In this document: piece after piece, positions 7,884 through 17,680 of the stretch
Layout of the letters: the number at the start of each line of letters is the position of its first letter
Numbering within the stretch: the stretch's first letter is position 1
NCBI RefSeq assembly: GCF_026262505.1
Contig: NC_067206.1
Coordinates: 34,673,896-34,737,895, forward strand
DNA from: Trichomonas vaginalis G3
Taxonomy: Eukaryota > Parabasalia > Trichomonadida > Trichomonadidae
Reading direction: 5' to 3'
Length of the DNA stretch: 64,000 nt
Notes under the pieces: generated by a model
Told to the model about the DNA's origin: nothing
The model's database searches: none
Seen by the model: only the letters and a program-made list of their open reading frames with translations
Position numbers and translations under genes: made by a program

Positions 7884-8627
7884 ATGTCTGAAGCAACCAG
7901 TAAGCTTTCTCCAGAAGCCCAAAAAGCATTGAATAGATTAGAGAAAATCGGCAAAGCTAAAATGGGAACTTTTATTATTGGCCACAATGGTGAAACAGAT
8001 ACAATCAAGTGCTCAAAGTTTTATGAAAAGGCACCTTCCCTTCCAGAAGAAGAATTATTCTTGTGCGATGAATGTGGTGAACAAAAACATCTTCTAGTTC
8101 AGCTTTACGTTCCATCTTTACCTCCGAATATCCAAAGACTATTGCCAACCGAGCTTTCTGATGCTTTATTAGTTTTTTACTATTGCCTAGAGTGCTTGCC
8201 TTATGGAGGGGATCAACTTGATGTAAAGATTTATCACGCAGATGATATCGAAAAATTAAAATACTACGATATCGATAGAGGCGAGTTGACGGCACCAGAG
8301 ATTTTTGATAGCTATACCACAGCATATACCTTCGATCATGAATCGCTTTTTAAATATTGTCATAATGAAAAAATCGAAAATGAAATTTGTGATCAGATTA
8401 AAGATGAGCTAGAGGATCTCCGAGACGACAGTACAAACTCAAATTGCTTCTTTGGTGGATGTGCAGATTTTGCTCAAGGTGATGATTGCCCAGGACCAAG
8501 TTGGGATTTATTTTTAAATATTGGAGGAGATAAATGGAATCATTTCATGTGGGGTGATTGCGGAACTGCTCAGATATGGGTTAATTGCAATGAGCCAAGA
8601 TTCATTTTGACATGGAGTTGCTCATAA
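7884..8627 (+). CDS. DUF1963 (YwqG-like) protein
   Basis: A 247-aa protein, probably cytosolic. The layout fits DUF1963: an N-terminal half with a CDECGEQKHLLVQLY strand and a hydrophobic LLVFYYCLECLP stretch, then an acidic linker with CPGPSWDLFLNIGGD, and a C-terminal MWGDCGTAQIWVN segment resembling the family's final WGDxGxxxxFI block. The CDEC and CLEC pairs could bind a metal. The family occurs in bacteria and protists and its molecular role is not settled. The start is supported by the initiator pair 6-11 bases upstream. I am fairly sure of the family from the C-terminal block only. Confidence 0.65.
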   Translation: MSEATSKLSPEAQKALNRLEKIGKAKMGTFIIGHNGETDTIKCSKFYEKAPSLPEEELFLCDECGEQKHLLVQLYVPSLPPNIQRLLPTELSDALLVFYYCLECLPYGGDQLDVKIYHADDIEKLKYYDIDRGELTAPEIFDSYTTAYTFDHESLFKYCHNEKIENEICDQIKDELEDLRDDSTNSNCFFGGCADFAQGDDCPGPSWDLFLNIGGDKWNHFMWGDCGTAQIWVNCNEPRFILTWSCS

Positions 8628-9205
8628 GTTAATATCAAATATTATTTATAATTTGGCATTAACTTATATGAATAAATCTTTATTTATTAAAGAAAATATC
8701 ATTTTCGCCGGAGCTGGAATTTCCTGGGCGATAATATTTTTGATATAATCATTCATTTCTGTTTCCTTTAATATGATAGTAATTACTTTAAAATAGAATT
8801 AAAATCATTTTGAATAAAGAATCTTTATTATATGTTAAAAATTATTTAATAGATTCATTGCTTAGACTTATATGGTTGCATTACTGACAAAATAGAATAT
8901 GCTTAAATAAAGACATTAATTTTTATTAGGAACGAAGACCTCCACAAGATTTGTTTTTGTATATGATTCATGTTCATTTAATTTTTTTTGTATATAGATT
9001 AATTGCTCATATTAGAATCCAACAGAATTTCAGAAACCTTATGGCTATATGCTCGAAATAAATATGTGAAAGGCAGTAAACATGAATAATGAATAGACGA
9101 ACATAAAGAAGAAAATCAATATAGAAAATAACGAAAAATAATTATTTATTTGATGCACAATTTAATAGATTACATCCTTAATAGAACAATTAATATCTGA
9201 GTTAA
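8628..9205. other. Intergenic, AT-rich
   Basis: No supported gene. A somewhat GC-richer patch (8706-8732, GCCGGAGCTGGAATTTCCTG) has no recognisable coding content. The rest is AT-rich 3' flanking sequence shared by two converging genes. Confidence 0.5.
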
Positions 9206-10219
9206 TCACTTGATCAACTTTCGAAAAATGATTTTCCAAAATCTTTGTATATAATTTTTATCTCTAGAATTAGTTTCTGCACCATGCAAAATAAGAAATC
9301 GTTTCATCTCCGTATTATGGTTTTGAATCGCATATTGAAGGGCAGTTTGTCCGAATTTATCTTTTGCATCAATATCAACATGGCGCAAAATAAGAAGCTC
9401 TGCTGTTTTTATACAATTATTTTGGGCTGCATAATGAAGTGCAGTTTTTCCAGATTTATCTTTTGCATTGATATCTGCATTGAATGAAATAAGAAGTTTT
9501 GCTGTTTCTGGACAATTATTCTCTGTCGCTAAATGAAGAGCTGTTTTATTATTTTTATCTTTCTCATTAATATAAGCTCCATGTTCAAGAAGAAATTTTG
9601 CTGCTGTTGTATGATATTGTCCTGCTGCAAAATGAAGAGTAGTATCTCCTTCTTTATCTTTTGCATTTATTTCAGCACCATATGAAATTAGGAGTTCTAA
9701 TATACCTTCAGTACATTTTTCCACTGCCAAATGAAGTGGAGTTTTCCCATTTTCGTCTTTTGTATTGATAATTGCCCCTTGCTGTATAAGATACTTTGCA
9801 ACTTCGCAATTATTGTACGTGGTTGCATAATGAAGAGCTGTTCTGCCTGATTTATCTTTACCATTTATGTCCACTCCATGTGAAATAAGATATTCAATTA
9901 ATTCAATTAACCCATTTTCGGCTGCATAGTGAAGAGAAGTCTTACCATTAATTCCAACATCCTGGATATCTGCTCCATGTAAAATAAGATATTCTATTGT
10001 TTCTTTCTGTTTTGCATAATTTATAGCTGCTCTTCCGTCATTATCTTTTATTTTAACATCTACATTATGCGAAATTAGAAATTCAATCAATTCTTTGTCA
10101 TTATGATATACTGCATAATGAAGAGCCGTTTTTCCATCTTTATCTCTAATGTTGATATCAGCTAGGGTTGTTAGATTCCTGACGATAGGTGTCTTGGAAG
10201 ATTTGCCTGGTGTCATCAT
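9206..10219 (-). pseudogene. Ankyrin array: severed C-terminal part of the split DUF3447/ankyrin gene
   Basis: A 337-codon open frame with nine to ten ankyrin repeats (DKDGKTALHYA type) but none of the N-terminal DUF3447 domain that full family members carry. The first 19 codons (MMTPGKSSKTPIVRNLTTL) lie in the inserted element at 10163-11276; ankyrin sequence starts exactly at the target duplication. Codons after the junction (ADINIRDKDGKTALHYA) continue the last repeat of the upstream frame (EFLVLHGADI) in the same phase. So this is the 3' portion of one host gene whose 5' portion is 11249-12682. It could still be expressed as a small ankyrin-only protein if the element supplies a promoter. 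Confidence 0.8.
10155..10162. repeat. Target-site duplication, left copy (ATATCAGC)
   Basis: ATATCAGC directly abuts the left inverted end of the hAT-type element and recurs exactly at 11277-11284 on the other side. Confidence 0.85.
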
Positions 10220-11276
10220 AGTGTCTTTAAATCAAAAATTTTATTTTGAAGTTAGTTTTATTGATTTTTCAATAAAAAACATTTCTAAAACAAGAAAATA
10301 AAACGATAAAATATTTATATTTTATATAAGGATCTTATATATTTAAAATAAATATCATTTTATTTTTTTCATTGGTGTCTGTCAAACCATAATACACTAT
10401 TCAAAAATTCAATGTGTCTTGCGGTTTCAAAAGACACCTTCAAATTGAACGATAGCACAGACACTATTGAATTTTACCCATTGTATTTAGTTTTTACCCT
10501 TTTTATTTTTAAGAATTAATGACTGAAACAGCCGTTTTGCTATGACCTCAATCACTTTTATTTATTATTTTAAATATTATTTAATTTTATTATTTGAATA
10601 GGCCAACTTATATTTGAGAAGCTCAATTTGAGACCACTTAATACATTGAAATATCATAAATATTGAAATATTAAAAAGTGTATTTCAAAATATTGAAATT
10701 ATAAAAATTTATAATACTGAAATTGAGACAAATTAATAAATTCAATGTGTTTTTTTTGAAATAACTCTCAAATATTATTTTTTTGTTTATTTAATGATGA
10801 ATAAATATGATTGCTTTAGCCAATCATAAAAACTAATTTAAGTTTAAAATAATGAAAGGATAATTTGATCATTTTTTAAAATACAATTATTTTTGATGAT
10901 TTGCAAGAATCTTTGAAAAGAATATAATATATGTTCTATTTTTTAAAATTTATCCAAATCATGTATTACATAAATTACGATTAAAACGATGAAAGAACCA
11001 AAAAGTGTGTTTTGTGTTTTGTTGTTGCGTGTTGGATGCGGGATCCTGTTATTTCAGAAATTGACAAAAAATTTGGAAATTTAATTTCCGAAATCGAAAT
11101 AATATTAATGTTTTTAATATTCTTATATCAAAAGGATTAAAGTTCATTAAGAGAAAAACAATTCTTCTTCTTCAATCTATTGGCGCATTTATTTCTACAC
11201 GCCAATAAGGAAGGGAAAATTATAAGACACCATGGTGTCTTCAAAACGCTAATTTTTGATATTTTTAACAACCCTA
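10163..11276. mobile_element. Non-autonomous hAT-type DNA transposon inserted in an ankyrin gene
   Basis: The element is 1,114 bp with perfect 11-bp inverted ends (TAGGGTTGTTA) and an exact 8-bp target duplication, ATATCAGC. An 8-bp duplication and ends fitting YARNG are the hallmarks of the hAT superfamily. There is no long reading frame, so no transposase; the interior is very AT-rich. Subterminal GTGTCTT or AGACACC motifs recur at both ends (about 10189-10215, 10375-10437 and 11225-11240, the last a 16-bp palindrome AGACACCATGGTGTCT), as expected for transposase-binding repeats. Exact ends and duplication suggest a young insertion. The autonomous partner is not in this window. Confidence 0.85.
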
Positions 11277-12682
11277 ATATCAGCACCATGTAAAACTAAA
11301 AATTCAGTGATTTCTTTGCAGTTTTCTTTACCGTATGCATTATGAAGAGCAGTTTTCCCTTCTTTATCTTTTTCATTAATATCTGCACCACTTGAGATTA
11401 GGAATTCTGCAATTTCAAAATTTCTCCAACTTATTGCTGAATGAAGTGGAGTTTCTCCGTATTTATCTTTGACATTTATATCTGATCCGTGTAAAATAAG
11501 AAATTCTGCAATTTCTTTTCTGTTTTTTGCTGCTGTGTAATGTAGAACTGTCATGCCATTTGGATCTTTTGCTGATATATCTGCATTTTGAGAAATAAGA
11601 TATTCTACTATTTCTTTGTTATCATTTACTATTGCGTAATGAAGAGCCGTCTTATGTTCCATATCCACAATATTGATATCTACACCATGCGAAATAAGAA
11701 ACTTTACTGTTTCAATACATGCATATTCTGCTGCATAATGAAGAACTGTCCGTCCAAAGCCATCTTTTGATTTTAATACTCTAGGAGGATGTTTCCAATA
11801 TTCCTTCTTGATGATATCAATTAACTGAGGAAATGCAGCACACCTTGGAAAAATTGAATTGCCATCTATCTGGTAAAGAAGAAATTCTGCCATTAAATTC
11901 TGTGATTTGATGATATATTGATGATAAATCTCATAACCTTTATTAAAAATTTGGGAGCCACCATTGTCATAAGGTTCATCATTTAGGTCAAACAAATCAT
12001 TTCCCAGAACGTATTCAAGGAGTTTATTGTTGTGTGATGAAAGAATATCTTTCATGCAAATTTTATCAATTTGTTCGCTTTTCATGCATTCATCAATAAT
12101 ATTGATGTTTCCTCCAATAACAGAATATCGAAGACATTTTTTATTGATTTCATAATTGTAGATTGAAATGAGGAAAAAGAAAATGTTAACAGATCCAAAA
12201 TAGCAACAAGCTTCAAGAGGTGGTAAATGCCCAACTTGTGGTATCTCAATTCTGAAATTCTTTAATGAATTATTGGAAAGATATTCTTTGATATCATCAA
12301 TTTTGTCATGCATAATCATGTAACTGATCTCACCTTCTTTTGGGAATGAGGAAATAAGTTCTTGTTTTAAGTTAAATTTATTGGATTTATCTTTTGTATC
12401 AAAATAATTGAAAAATTTATTAACATAATCGGATTTTTTTAATGAATATTTTGTTGATATTTGGTTTAGAATTTCAACATATAGATTGATAGATCGATAG
12501 TTGAATTTCATTGCTTCAAATATGCTCCTGAATAGCACATAAAAAGGCATTTTGTACTTCGCAATTAAAATTGAAGTGATTAAATTAACAATATCTTCAA
12601 CATATTCGTTTGATTTGATGTGAAAGAGCCTATCATACAATCCTATGAAATCTTCGTATTTTGTGAAGGACTCATAAAACAT
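11249..12682 (-). CDS. DUF3447/ankyrin protein, N-terminal part of a transposon-split gene
   Basis: A 477-codon frame. Residues 1-300 are the family's helical N-terminal region with DUF3447 (LEACCYFGSVNIFFFL, CLRYSVIGGNINIIDECM), followed by about five to six ankyrin repeats (GFGRTVLHYAAEYACIETVKF onwards). The last eight residues (RVVKNIKN) and the stop are read from the hAT-type element; host sequence ends at GADI. Before the insertion the gene would have encoded about 784 residues with some 15 repeats. Trichomonads have hundreds of such proteins, presumed protein-binding scaffolds; the partner is unknown. A TCATT initiator-like motif lies about 25 bases before the ATG. Confidence 0.82.
   Translation of the reverse strand: MFYESFTKYEDFIGLYDRLFHIKSNEYVEDIVNLITSILIAKYKMPFYVLFRSIFEAMKFNYRSINLYVEILNQISTKYSLKKSDYVNKFFNYFDTKDKSNKFNLKQELISSFPKEGEISYMIMHDKIDDIKEYLSNNSLKNFRIEIPQVGHLPPLEACCYFGSVNIFFFLISIYNYEINKKCLRYSVIGGNINIIDECMKSEQIDKICMKDILSSHNNKLLEYVLGNDLFDLNDEPYDNGGSQIFNKGYEIYHQYIIKSQNLMAEFLLYQIDGNSIFPRCAAFPQLIDIIKKEYWKHPPRVLKSKDGFGRTVLHYAAEYACIETVKFLISHGVDINIVDMEHKTALHYAIVNDNKEIVEYLISQNADISAKDPNGMTVLHYTAAKNRKEIAEFLILHGSDINVKDKYGETPLHSAISWRNFEIAEFLISSGADINEKDKEGKTALHNAYGKENCKEITEFLVLHGADIRVVKNIKN
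11277..11284. repeat. Target-site duplication, right copy (ATATCAGC)
   Basis: Exact second copy of the 8-bp host sequence that flanks the hAT-type element; on the minus strand it encodes the AD-I residues of an ankyrin repeat. Confidence 0.85.
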
Positions 12683-12872
12683 GATAAATCCTTAATAAAA
12701 ATGAAAAATAAATTATTCTGATGTAAAAAAAATACCAAAATTGATTATCAATGTGTATTATATATATTTTAGTTACCATACACAAAATGCCACTTTAATC
12801 ACACATTAAATCTATTTTAGCTATTAATAATATGTTGTAAATATAAATTTGTTTATAACTGCATTCAATGTT

Positions 12873-12971
12873 ATGATATTCTTTCTCTTATTAATTTGTA
12901 CTGCTAGTGCTGATCTGTATACATTTGGATATGCAAATACATCTGATAAATTTCAGTTAAAGTTTCTTTAA
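12873..12971 (+). pseudogene. Stub of a secreted-protein gene (signal peptide only)
   Basis: A 32-codon frame, MIFFLLLICTASADLYTFGY and a short tail, reads as a classic signal peptide with a cleavage site after ASA, and then stops. The bases that follow (to about 13130) show short coding-like phrases in other frames (ISDGAITKIQKRNS) and then decay. I infer the 5' remnant of a surface or secreted protein gene. The parent family is not recognised. The rest of the 12683-13474 gap is AT-rich with nothing else supported. Confidence 0.4.
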
Positions 12972-13474
12972 GTTATCAAAATCTTTTTATTGAATAATTA
13001 CGTTTCAAATCTCAGATGGCGCAATTACCAAAATCCAAAAAAGAAATTCCTTAGCATATCTTCTACTCTTGTAGTTTCCAAAAAAAATCTTAACACAATT
13101 TTAACATTTCCAAATGATAGATAATCTCTTTACAAAATCGATTTTCCAGCATTAGGAACACAAAAAAACGGGAACCACAAAAGATATATTACCAAATAAA
13201 ATATATTCAATAATTTGAATTATCTATCGTTATTTAACATATGTCTCAAACAGATAATATTACTTTGAACCATATGAAGTAAATATGTCCATAATTTTTG
13301 ACAAGAAATGCTTTGAAGAGATAGGAGCATCAATCGAATAGTCTTATTAATTATTAAGAAAACTTCAGTTGTTCACGGACACAATTGATATTTCATACTG
13401 ATTATCATGAATGAATTCCTGAATTTCAATTTTCAAACTTAAAATCTCTGTACGTTAAAAAAAATTGGAATTCA

Positions 13475-16018
13475 ATGTTGAAAGCGGCAATTATATCGAA
13501 ACTTGATGGAAGTCCTTCGAAAGAAGAAAATGAGCAAAAAAATCAAGGAGAAGAGATAACTAACGTAAATAACAATGATTTTGATGCAGATTCCGATTTT
13601 GTTGATTTCGAAACTGAAGCAGATAAGACAACTAAGAAAGAAGAAGAAAAACCAAAAGAAAGCGAAAATAAAAATATCGAATCTCTTCCAAAAGATCAAA
13701 CAAATGATTCTCTTGAATTTGATATCAACGATATAGTTACGCCAGATCCATCTCCAATGAGTACTTTAACATTAAATCAAGCCCCTGTTATTGGAGCTAT
13801 GAAGAATATTGAACCTCCAAAAGAAGAAAATGAAGATAAGCAAATCCAAGAAAATGTCAATGAAATACAAAATGGATTACAGAAACTGATTAACGGTAAT
13901 GACAATAAAGAACAAAAACAAGATAATCAGCAAGAGAATAAAAATACAGAAAAAAATGATGCAGAACCAGTATCCGATGATTTTAATTTAGAACTTACAG
14001 ATGAGAAAAAAGAAGAAAACGATGCTTCGACTGCCAAACAGGATGAAAAAATTGAAGAGAAAAATGAAATACCAAACGAAGATGCTTCTGTGAAACAAGA
14101 AGAAAAGCATGAAGAAAGTGATCACAAAGAAAATGAAAAGAAATCTTCATCATCTTCAGATAACGAATTTGATGATTCTTTTGAATCGACTAATAACGAA
14201 GCTCCTAAGACTGAAAAAGAGGAAAATAAGGAGAATGAAAAGAATAGTGATGATGGCAAGAAATCTTCAGATGATGATTTCGAAGATTCGAAAGAGATCA
14301 CTCTGAATGATAAATCAGCTGAGGTAATACCAGAAAATGAACACACAAAGTCAGATGAAAAGAAAGCTGAAGAAAAAAAGAAATCATCAAGTTCATCAGA
14401 TGAAGAAGTAGTAATGAACGAAACATTACCTCAATCTCCAATCCCACAAAGTAAAAAGGAAGAACATGACAATATTGAGATAAAGGTTGAAGATTCTTCA
14501 TCTTCTGGTTTTGAAATTGCTGAATCTCCAAAACCACAAGAGCCCCAAGATAAATCAGAGGAGAAAAATGAAGAAGTTCCAAAGAATGAGGAGGCTAAGA
14601 AAGATGAAGATAATAAGAAAGTTGATGAACCAGATCAAACAGAAAAGAAGGTAGAAGAACCTAAAGAAAACAAAGATACAGAAGAAAAACCGATTTCATC
14701 AATCATTCATAACAAATTGGAACCAAATGTTTCATTTGATAATTTAGCTGAAGAGAAGAAGAATGAACCTCAGCCAAAAGATAAAAGGAAGGCTAGTATT
14801 ATATTATCATCAGACGATGAACCTGAAGGACCAGAGCCACAGATTAAAGTTCATGAACCTCCACCTCGAAATAAAGACGAGCAAAAGAAAATGTGGGATC
14901 TCAAGGAATACATAGAAGCAGCCCCAGTTATTATTCAAGAAGGTGAAGATGAAAAGAAAAATAAAAAGGAAGATGATGATGTATTTCCAACTGCACCGCC
15001 ATCAACTCAAGAGAGTGCAAGAGCCCCTAGAAGAGCAACTCAACCCGCAAAGCAAAATGATTTCAGTACTTCTCAGCAGACATACACATATTCGCATTCA
15101 AAGGGTGAGTTAGAAAAAGGAATTAGTGCCCTCAAAAAGAATAAATATCCAGACCAATCAATTAATCGTGATTTGGATCACTATCTTGAAGAAAAAATGG
15201 AAAAATGCATTATTAATTCCAATTATTCTGAAGCAGAACAATACGAAAACCTACAAAAGTTCCTTGAATCATATGTTGATTACTCTCCACTCCAGAAATC
15301 TCGCGATATTCAAATCAAAGAGAACCAAACAAAATTAGATAAAGCAAAAGACAAACATGAATACATCAAGAAACAATATGCCGAAGCTATTGAGAATGCT
15401 AAGCAAGAGCAACTAAAGAGAGAAGAAGCTCTTCGTCAACAACATGATAAGGAATTTGAAGAATTGGAGAAAGTTTGGGAAAGCCCAGATACTCTATATC
15501 CATTCCAAAAGCCATCACCACAATTACTGTACCTAAGGCAGCACGAAACTCATGCTGCTCTTAGCAAAAAGTTTAGAAATGCGAAATCCTTCAAAGCTCA
15601 AGCTGATGAATTACAGAGGAGAGAAACACAAATGGCAAGAGAAAAGATAACTGCTGCAATGAAATCGGCTTTTACAAAACTCGAAGCAAAACAACAAAGA
15701 GAATTAGAATGCTTAAGGCAAAGAGGTATTACACAGATCAGAGATTTAGAAACTGAAAGAGATAAAAGACTTTATTCGTCAATGATTGTAGTTAAACGAC
15801 TGGAAAATGCTAAACCTAAAGAAGGATCAGTTACAAGAACTTCATTCAGAGCAAAGCCATTAAAGGGAGACTCTACAATGAGATCAAAGATGACTACCTT
15901 AGATATTGGACCAGTTAACGTTAAAAGTATTGTTAAACGGTTAAGGTCGCCAGACTCATCAATGATTAGGAAGAAGAAGAGCGATGAGCAAAACTATTCA
16001 AAAAGCTCAGACTTTTAG
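13475..16018 (+). CDS. Acidic low-complexity / C-terminal coiled-coil protein
   Basis: An 847-aa protein with two parts. Residues 1 to about 500 are extremely rich in Glu, Lys, Asp, Asn and Ser, with repeated serine-acid clusters (KKSSSSSDNEFDD, KKSSSSSDEEVV) that look like casein-kinase-2 targets and are probably disordered. Residues about 540-790 form a conserved-looking helical region with long coiled coils (EQLKREEALRQQHDKEFEEL) interrupted by SPDTLYPFQKPSPQLLYLRQ. The C-terminus is basic (SMIRKKKSDEQ). Such proteins are found in trichomonads and may be cytoskeletal or scaffold proteins; I do not recognise a named family. It is transcribed towards the H2B gene. Confidence 0.8.
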   Translation: MLKAAIISKLDGSPSKEENEQKNQGEEITNVNNNDFDADSDFVDFETEADKTTKKEEEKPKESENKNIESLPKDQTNDSLEFDINDIVTPDPSPMSTLTLNQAPVIGAMKNIEPPKEENEDKQIQENVNEIQNGLQKLINGNDNKEQKQDNQQENKNTEKNDAEPVSDDFNLELTDEKKEENDASTAKQDEKIEEKNEIPNEDASVKQEEKHEESDHKENEKKSSSSSDNEFDDSFESTNNEAPKTEKEENKENEKNSDDGKKSSDDDFEDSKEITLNDKSAEVIPENEHTKSDEKKAEEKKKSSSSSDEEVVMNETLPQSPIPQSKKEEHDNIEIKVEDSSSSGFEIAESPKPQEPQDKSEEKNEEVPKNEEAKKDEDNKKVDEPDQTEKKVEEPKENKDTEEKPISSIIHNKLEPNVSFDNLAEEKKNEPQPKDKRKASIILSSDDEPEGPEPQIKVHEPPPRNKDEQKKMWDLKEYIEAAPVIIQEGEDEKKNKKEDDDVFPTAPPSTQESARAPRRATQPAKQNDFSTSQQTYTYSHSKGELEKGISALKKNKYPDQSINRDLDHYLEEKMEKCIINSNYSEAEQYENLQKFLESYVDYSPLQKSRDIQIKENQTKLDKAKDKHEYIKKQYAEAIENAKQEQLKREEALRQQHDKEFEELEKVWESPDTLYPFQKPSPQLLYLRQHETHAALSKKFRNAKSFKAQADELQRRETQMAREKITAAMKSAFTKLEAKQQRELECLRQRGITQIRDLETERDKRLYSSMIVVKRLENAKPKEGSVTRTSFRAKPLKGDSTMRSKMTTLDIGPVNVKSIVKRLRSPDSSMIRKKKSDEQNYSKSSDF

Positions 16019-16402
16019 CGCTTCAATTTTTAGTTTTGTTATTATTTGTTATATTTATGTATATTGTGTATCGAAACATAAAAAAATCTTTTAGAAACTC
16101 CTTTATTTTCTGTTTAGAATGCAGCTTGTTTTCCAAATTTTATTGCATTTCATGATTTTGAATGATAAAATTGTTAAAAATATTTTCATTTTTTTCGAAA
16201 CAAAAAAATTTTGGAAAAATTAAATATTTATCGAGCTAAATTAATACCACAAATTGATTTTATTTTTGAAGACCACGAAAACACCCCTAAGATTTTTGAA
16301 AAATGACATAAATTTACCAAAATATAAAATTATTCATTAAAAAAATTAGGAAAAATAAGCATTAGGAAAGATGTGTAAAATTAAAACAGTATAATAACAA
16401 TT
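16019..16402. other. Convergent intergenic spacer
   Basis: AT-rich 3' flank shared by the acidic coiled-coil gene and H2B. No gene or repeat seen. H2B's stop is immediately followed by AAA (TAAAA on its strand), the trichomonad-type polyadenylation context. Confidence 0.5.
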
Positions 16403-16792
16403 TTACTCAGCATTGAACTTGGCGACAGCCTTGCCACCTTCTGAGACGGCGTGCTTGGCAAGATCGCCTGGAAGAACAAGACGAACAGCTGTCTGAACTT
16501 CGCGGGAACCGAGTGTGTTACGTTCGTTCATATCGACAAGACGAGCGCCTTCCTGAGCGATACGCTCGAAGATATCTGTAACGAAGGAGTTCATAACCAT
16601 CATAGCCTTGTTAGAGATACCGATATCTGGGTGAACCTGCTTGAGAACCTTGAAGATGTAGGAAGAGAAGGTTTCAGCACGCTTCTTGTGGCGGAGCTTC
16701 TTATCTTGCTTAGCAGCATTGGCGGCATCGACACCCTCGACGGCTGGCTTCTTCTCTGTTGGTGTTTTAGATGCTGGCTTCTTGGAAGACAT
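16403..16792 (-). CDS. H2B: Histone H2B
   Basis: A 129-aa core histone. A basic Lys/Ala/Pro/Thr tail (residues 1-40) precedes the histone fold beginning [21 protein letters not shown], with the [28 protein letters not shown] block at the C-terminus. The lysine matching the ubiquitinated residue of other H2B proteins is kept (K125 in AVAKFNAE), though the last residues differ from the usual YTSSK. It pairs with H2A in the nucleosome. It is divergent from H2A with 160 bp between the start codons. Codon use is richer in C and G at third positions than the neighbours, as expected for high expression. Confidence 0.97.
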   Translation of the reverse strand: MSSKKPASKTPTEKKPAVEGVDAANAAKQDKKLRHKKRAETFSSYIFKVLKQVHPDIGISNKAMMVMNSFVTDIFERIAQEGARLVDMNERNTLGSREVQTAVRLVLPGDLAKHAVSEGGKAVAKFNAE

Positions 16793-16952
16793 TCTAAATA
16801 ATGATCACTTTTTGGCCGCGAAACAGTTTATTTTTCCCAATGAAAAATATGAGGTCCAAAATGACATTTTTGAAAATAAACGAAAATACCATTTTAAACC
16901 CAGTATAATTTGAGAACCATATGGCGGGGATTATTTAATTCATTAATTATTA
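16793..16952. promoter_or_regulatory. Bidirectional H2B/H2A promoter with two initiators and E2F-like sites
   Basis: The 160-bp gap holds an initiator TCATT on each strand: 16800-16804 on the minus strand (leader of about 10 bases to H2B) and 16940-16944 on the plus strand (leader of 11 bases to H2A). Between them two GC islands stand out in AT-rich sequence: CCGCGAAA at 16816-16823 (TTTCGCGG on the other strand) and GGCGGGGA at 16923-16930. Both resemble E2F/DP sites (TTTSSCGC family). A role in S-phase expression is inference. Confidence 0.65.
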
Positions 16953-17372
16953 ATGCCAGCTAAGAAAGGTGTTAAGAAGACAGCTACAAAGACAGCCGTT
17001 GATGGCGAACGCCAACATCCAAAGACACGTTCATCCCGTGCCGGTCTTCAGTTCCCTGTCGGTCGTCTTCACAGATTCCTCCGTGAAGGACGTTATGGTG
17101 AACGTGTTGGTGCTGGTGCTCCAGTCTTTATGGCCGCTGTTCTCGAGTATCTTACAGTCGAAGTTCTTGAACTTGCTGGTAACGCTGCTCGTGATAACAA
17201 GAAGACACGTATTTCCCCACGTCACATCATGCTTGCCGTTCGTAACGATGAAGAATTGAACCAATTACTTTCCAATATCACCATCGCTTCTGCCGGTGTT
17301 GTTCCTCACATCCACAAGGTTCTTCTTGGCAATCCAAAGAAGGGCAAGGATGCTTCTCAAACACAAGAATAA
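16953..17372 (+). CDS. H2A: Histone H2A
   Basis: A 139-aa core histone. The [20 protein letters not shown] block, the [20 protein letters not shown] helix, the [20 protein letters not shown] acidic-patch region and the docking-domain [11 protein letters not shown] are all present. The tail ends in [11 protein letters not shown]: it has an SQ dipeptide near the end, as in H2A.X, but not the canonical SQ[ED]-hydrophobic terminus. The leader is 11 bases from the TCATT initiator. The stop runs into TAAAT. It forms the H2A-H2B dimer with its divergent neighbour's product. Confidence 0.97.
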   Translation: MPAKKGVKKTATKTAVDGERQHPKTRSSRAGLQFPVGRLHRFLREGRYGERVGAGAPVFMAAVLEYLTVEVLELAGNAARDNKKTRISPRHIMLAVRNDEELNQLLSNITIASAGVVPHIHKVLLGNPKKGKDASQTQE

Positions 17373-17680
17373 ATTTGTTTATTTAGTGATATATATCAAA
17401 TATTCTCATATCTTTTTTTAAAGATTTCCCTGGAATTTCAATGAATTTGGATTTGCCGTAACATTCTTTCCCTTAATCTATACAATATAATTAGAATGGT
17501 CATAGGGTGATGGTATTATTCGTTGTTGTACTTTTTATTAAATTTGTAATTGCAGATGTCAAATTTATATCTCTATATTATTAACTAAGCAATTTTTTAT
17601 GTTGACTAATAAATGATGGAATTCTTCCAAATATATCAAATGAAAAATTTTTTTCCAGCATTTTTTTTTTCTCCACTTGA
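17373..17680. other. Intergenic, AT-rich
   Basis: 3' flank of H2A and 5' flank of the Hsp70-like gene. No clear TCA[CT][AT] initiator is seen close to the ATG at 17681, which follows a T run and CTCCACTTGA. Confidence 0.4.

Noticed and set aside
11225-11240. The palindrome AGACACCATGGTGTCT as a transcription terminator of the ankyrin gene
   Set aside because: It lies inside the hAT-type element near its end and is better explained as a subterminal repeat.
9206-12682. Two independent neighbouring ankyrin genes
   Set aside because: The exact 8-bp duplication and in-phase junction show they are parts of one interrupted gene.
14109-14582. Overlapping frames within the acidic coiled-coil gene
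   Set aside because: They are shadows of the low-complexity Glu/Lys/Ser coding sequence in other frames.
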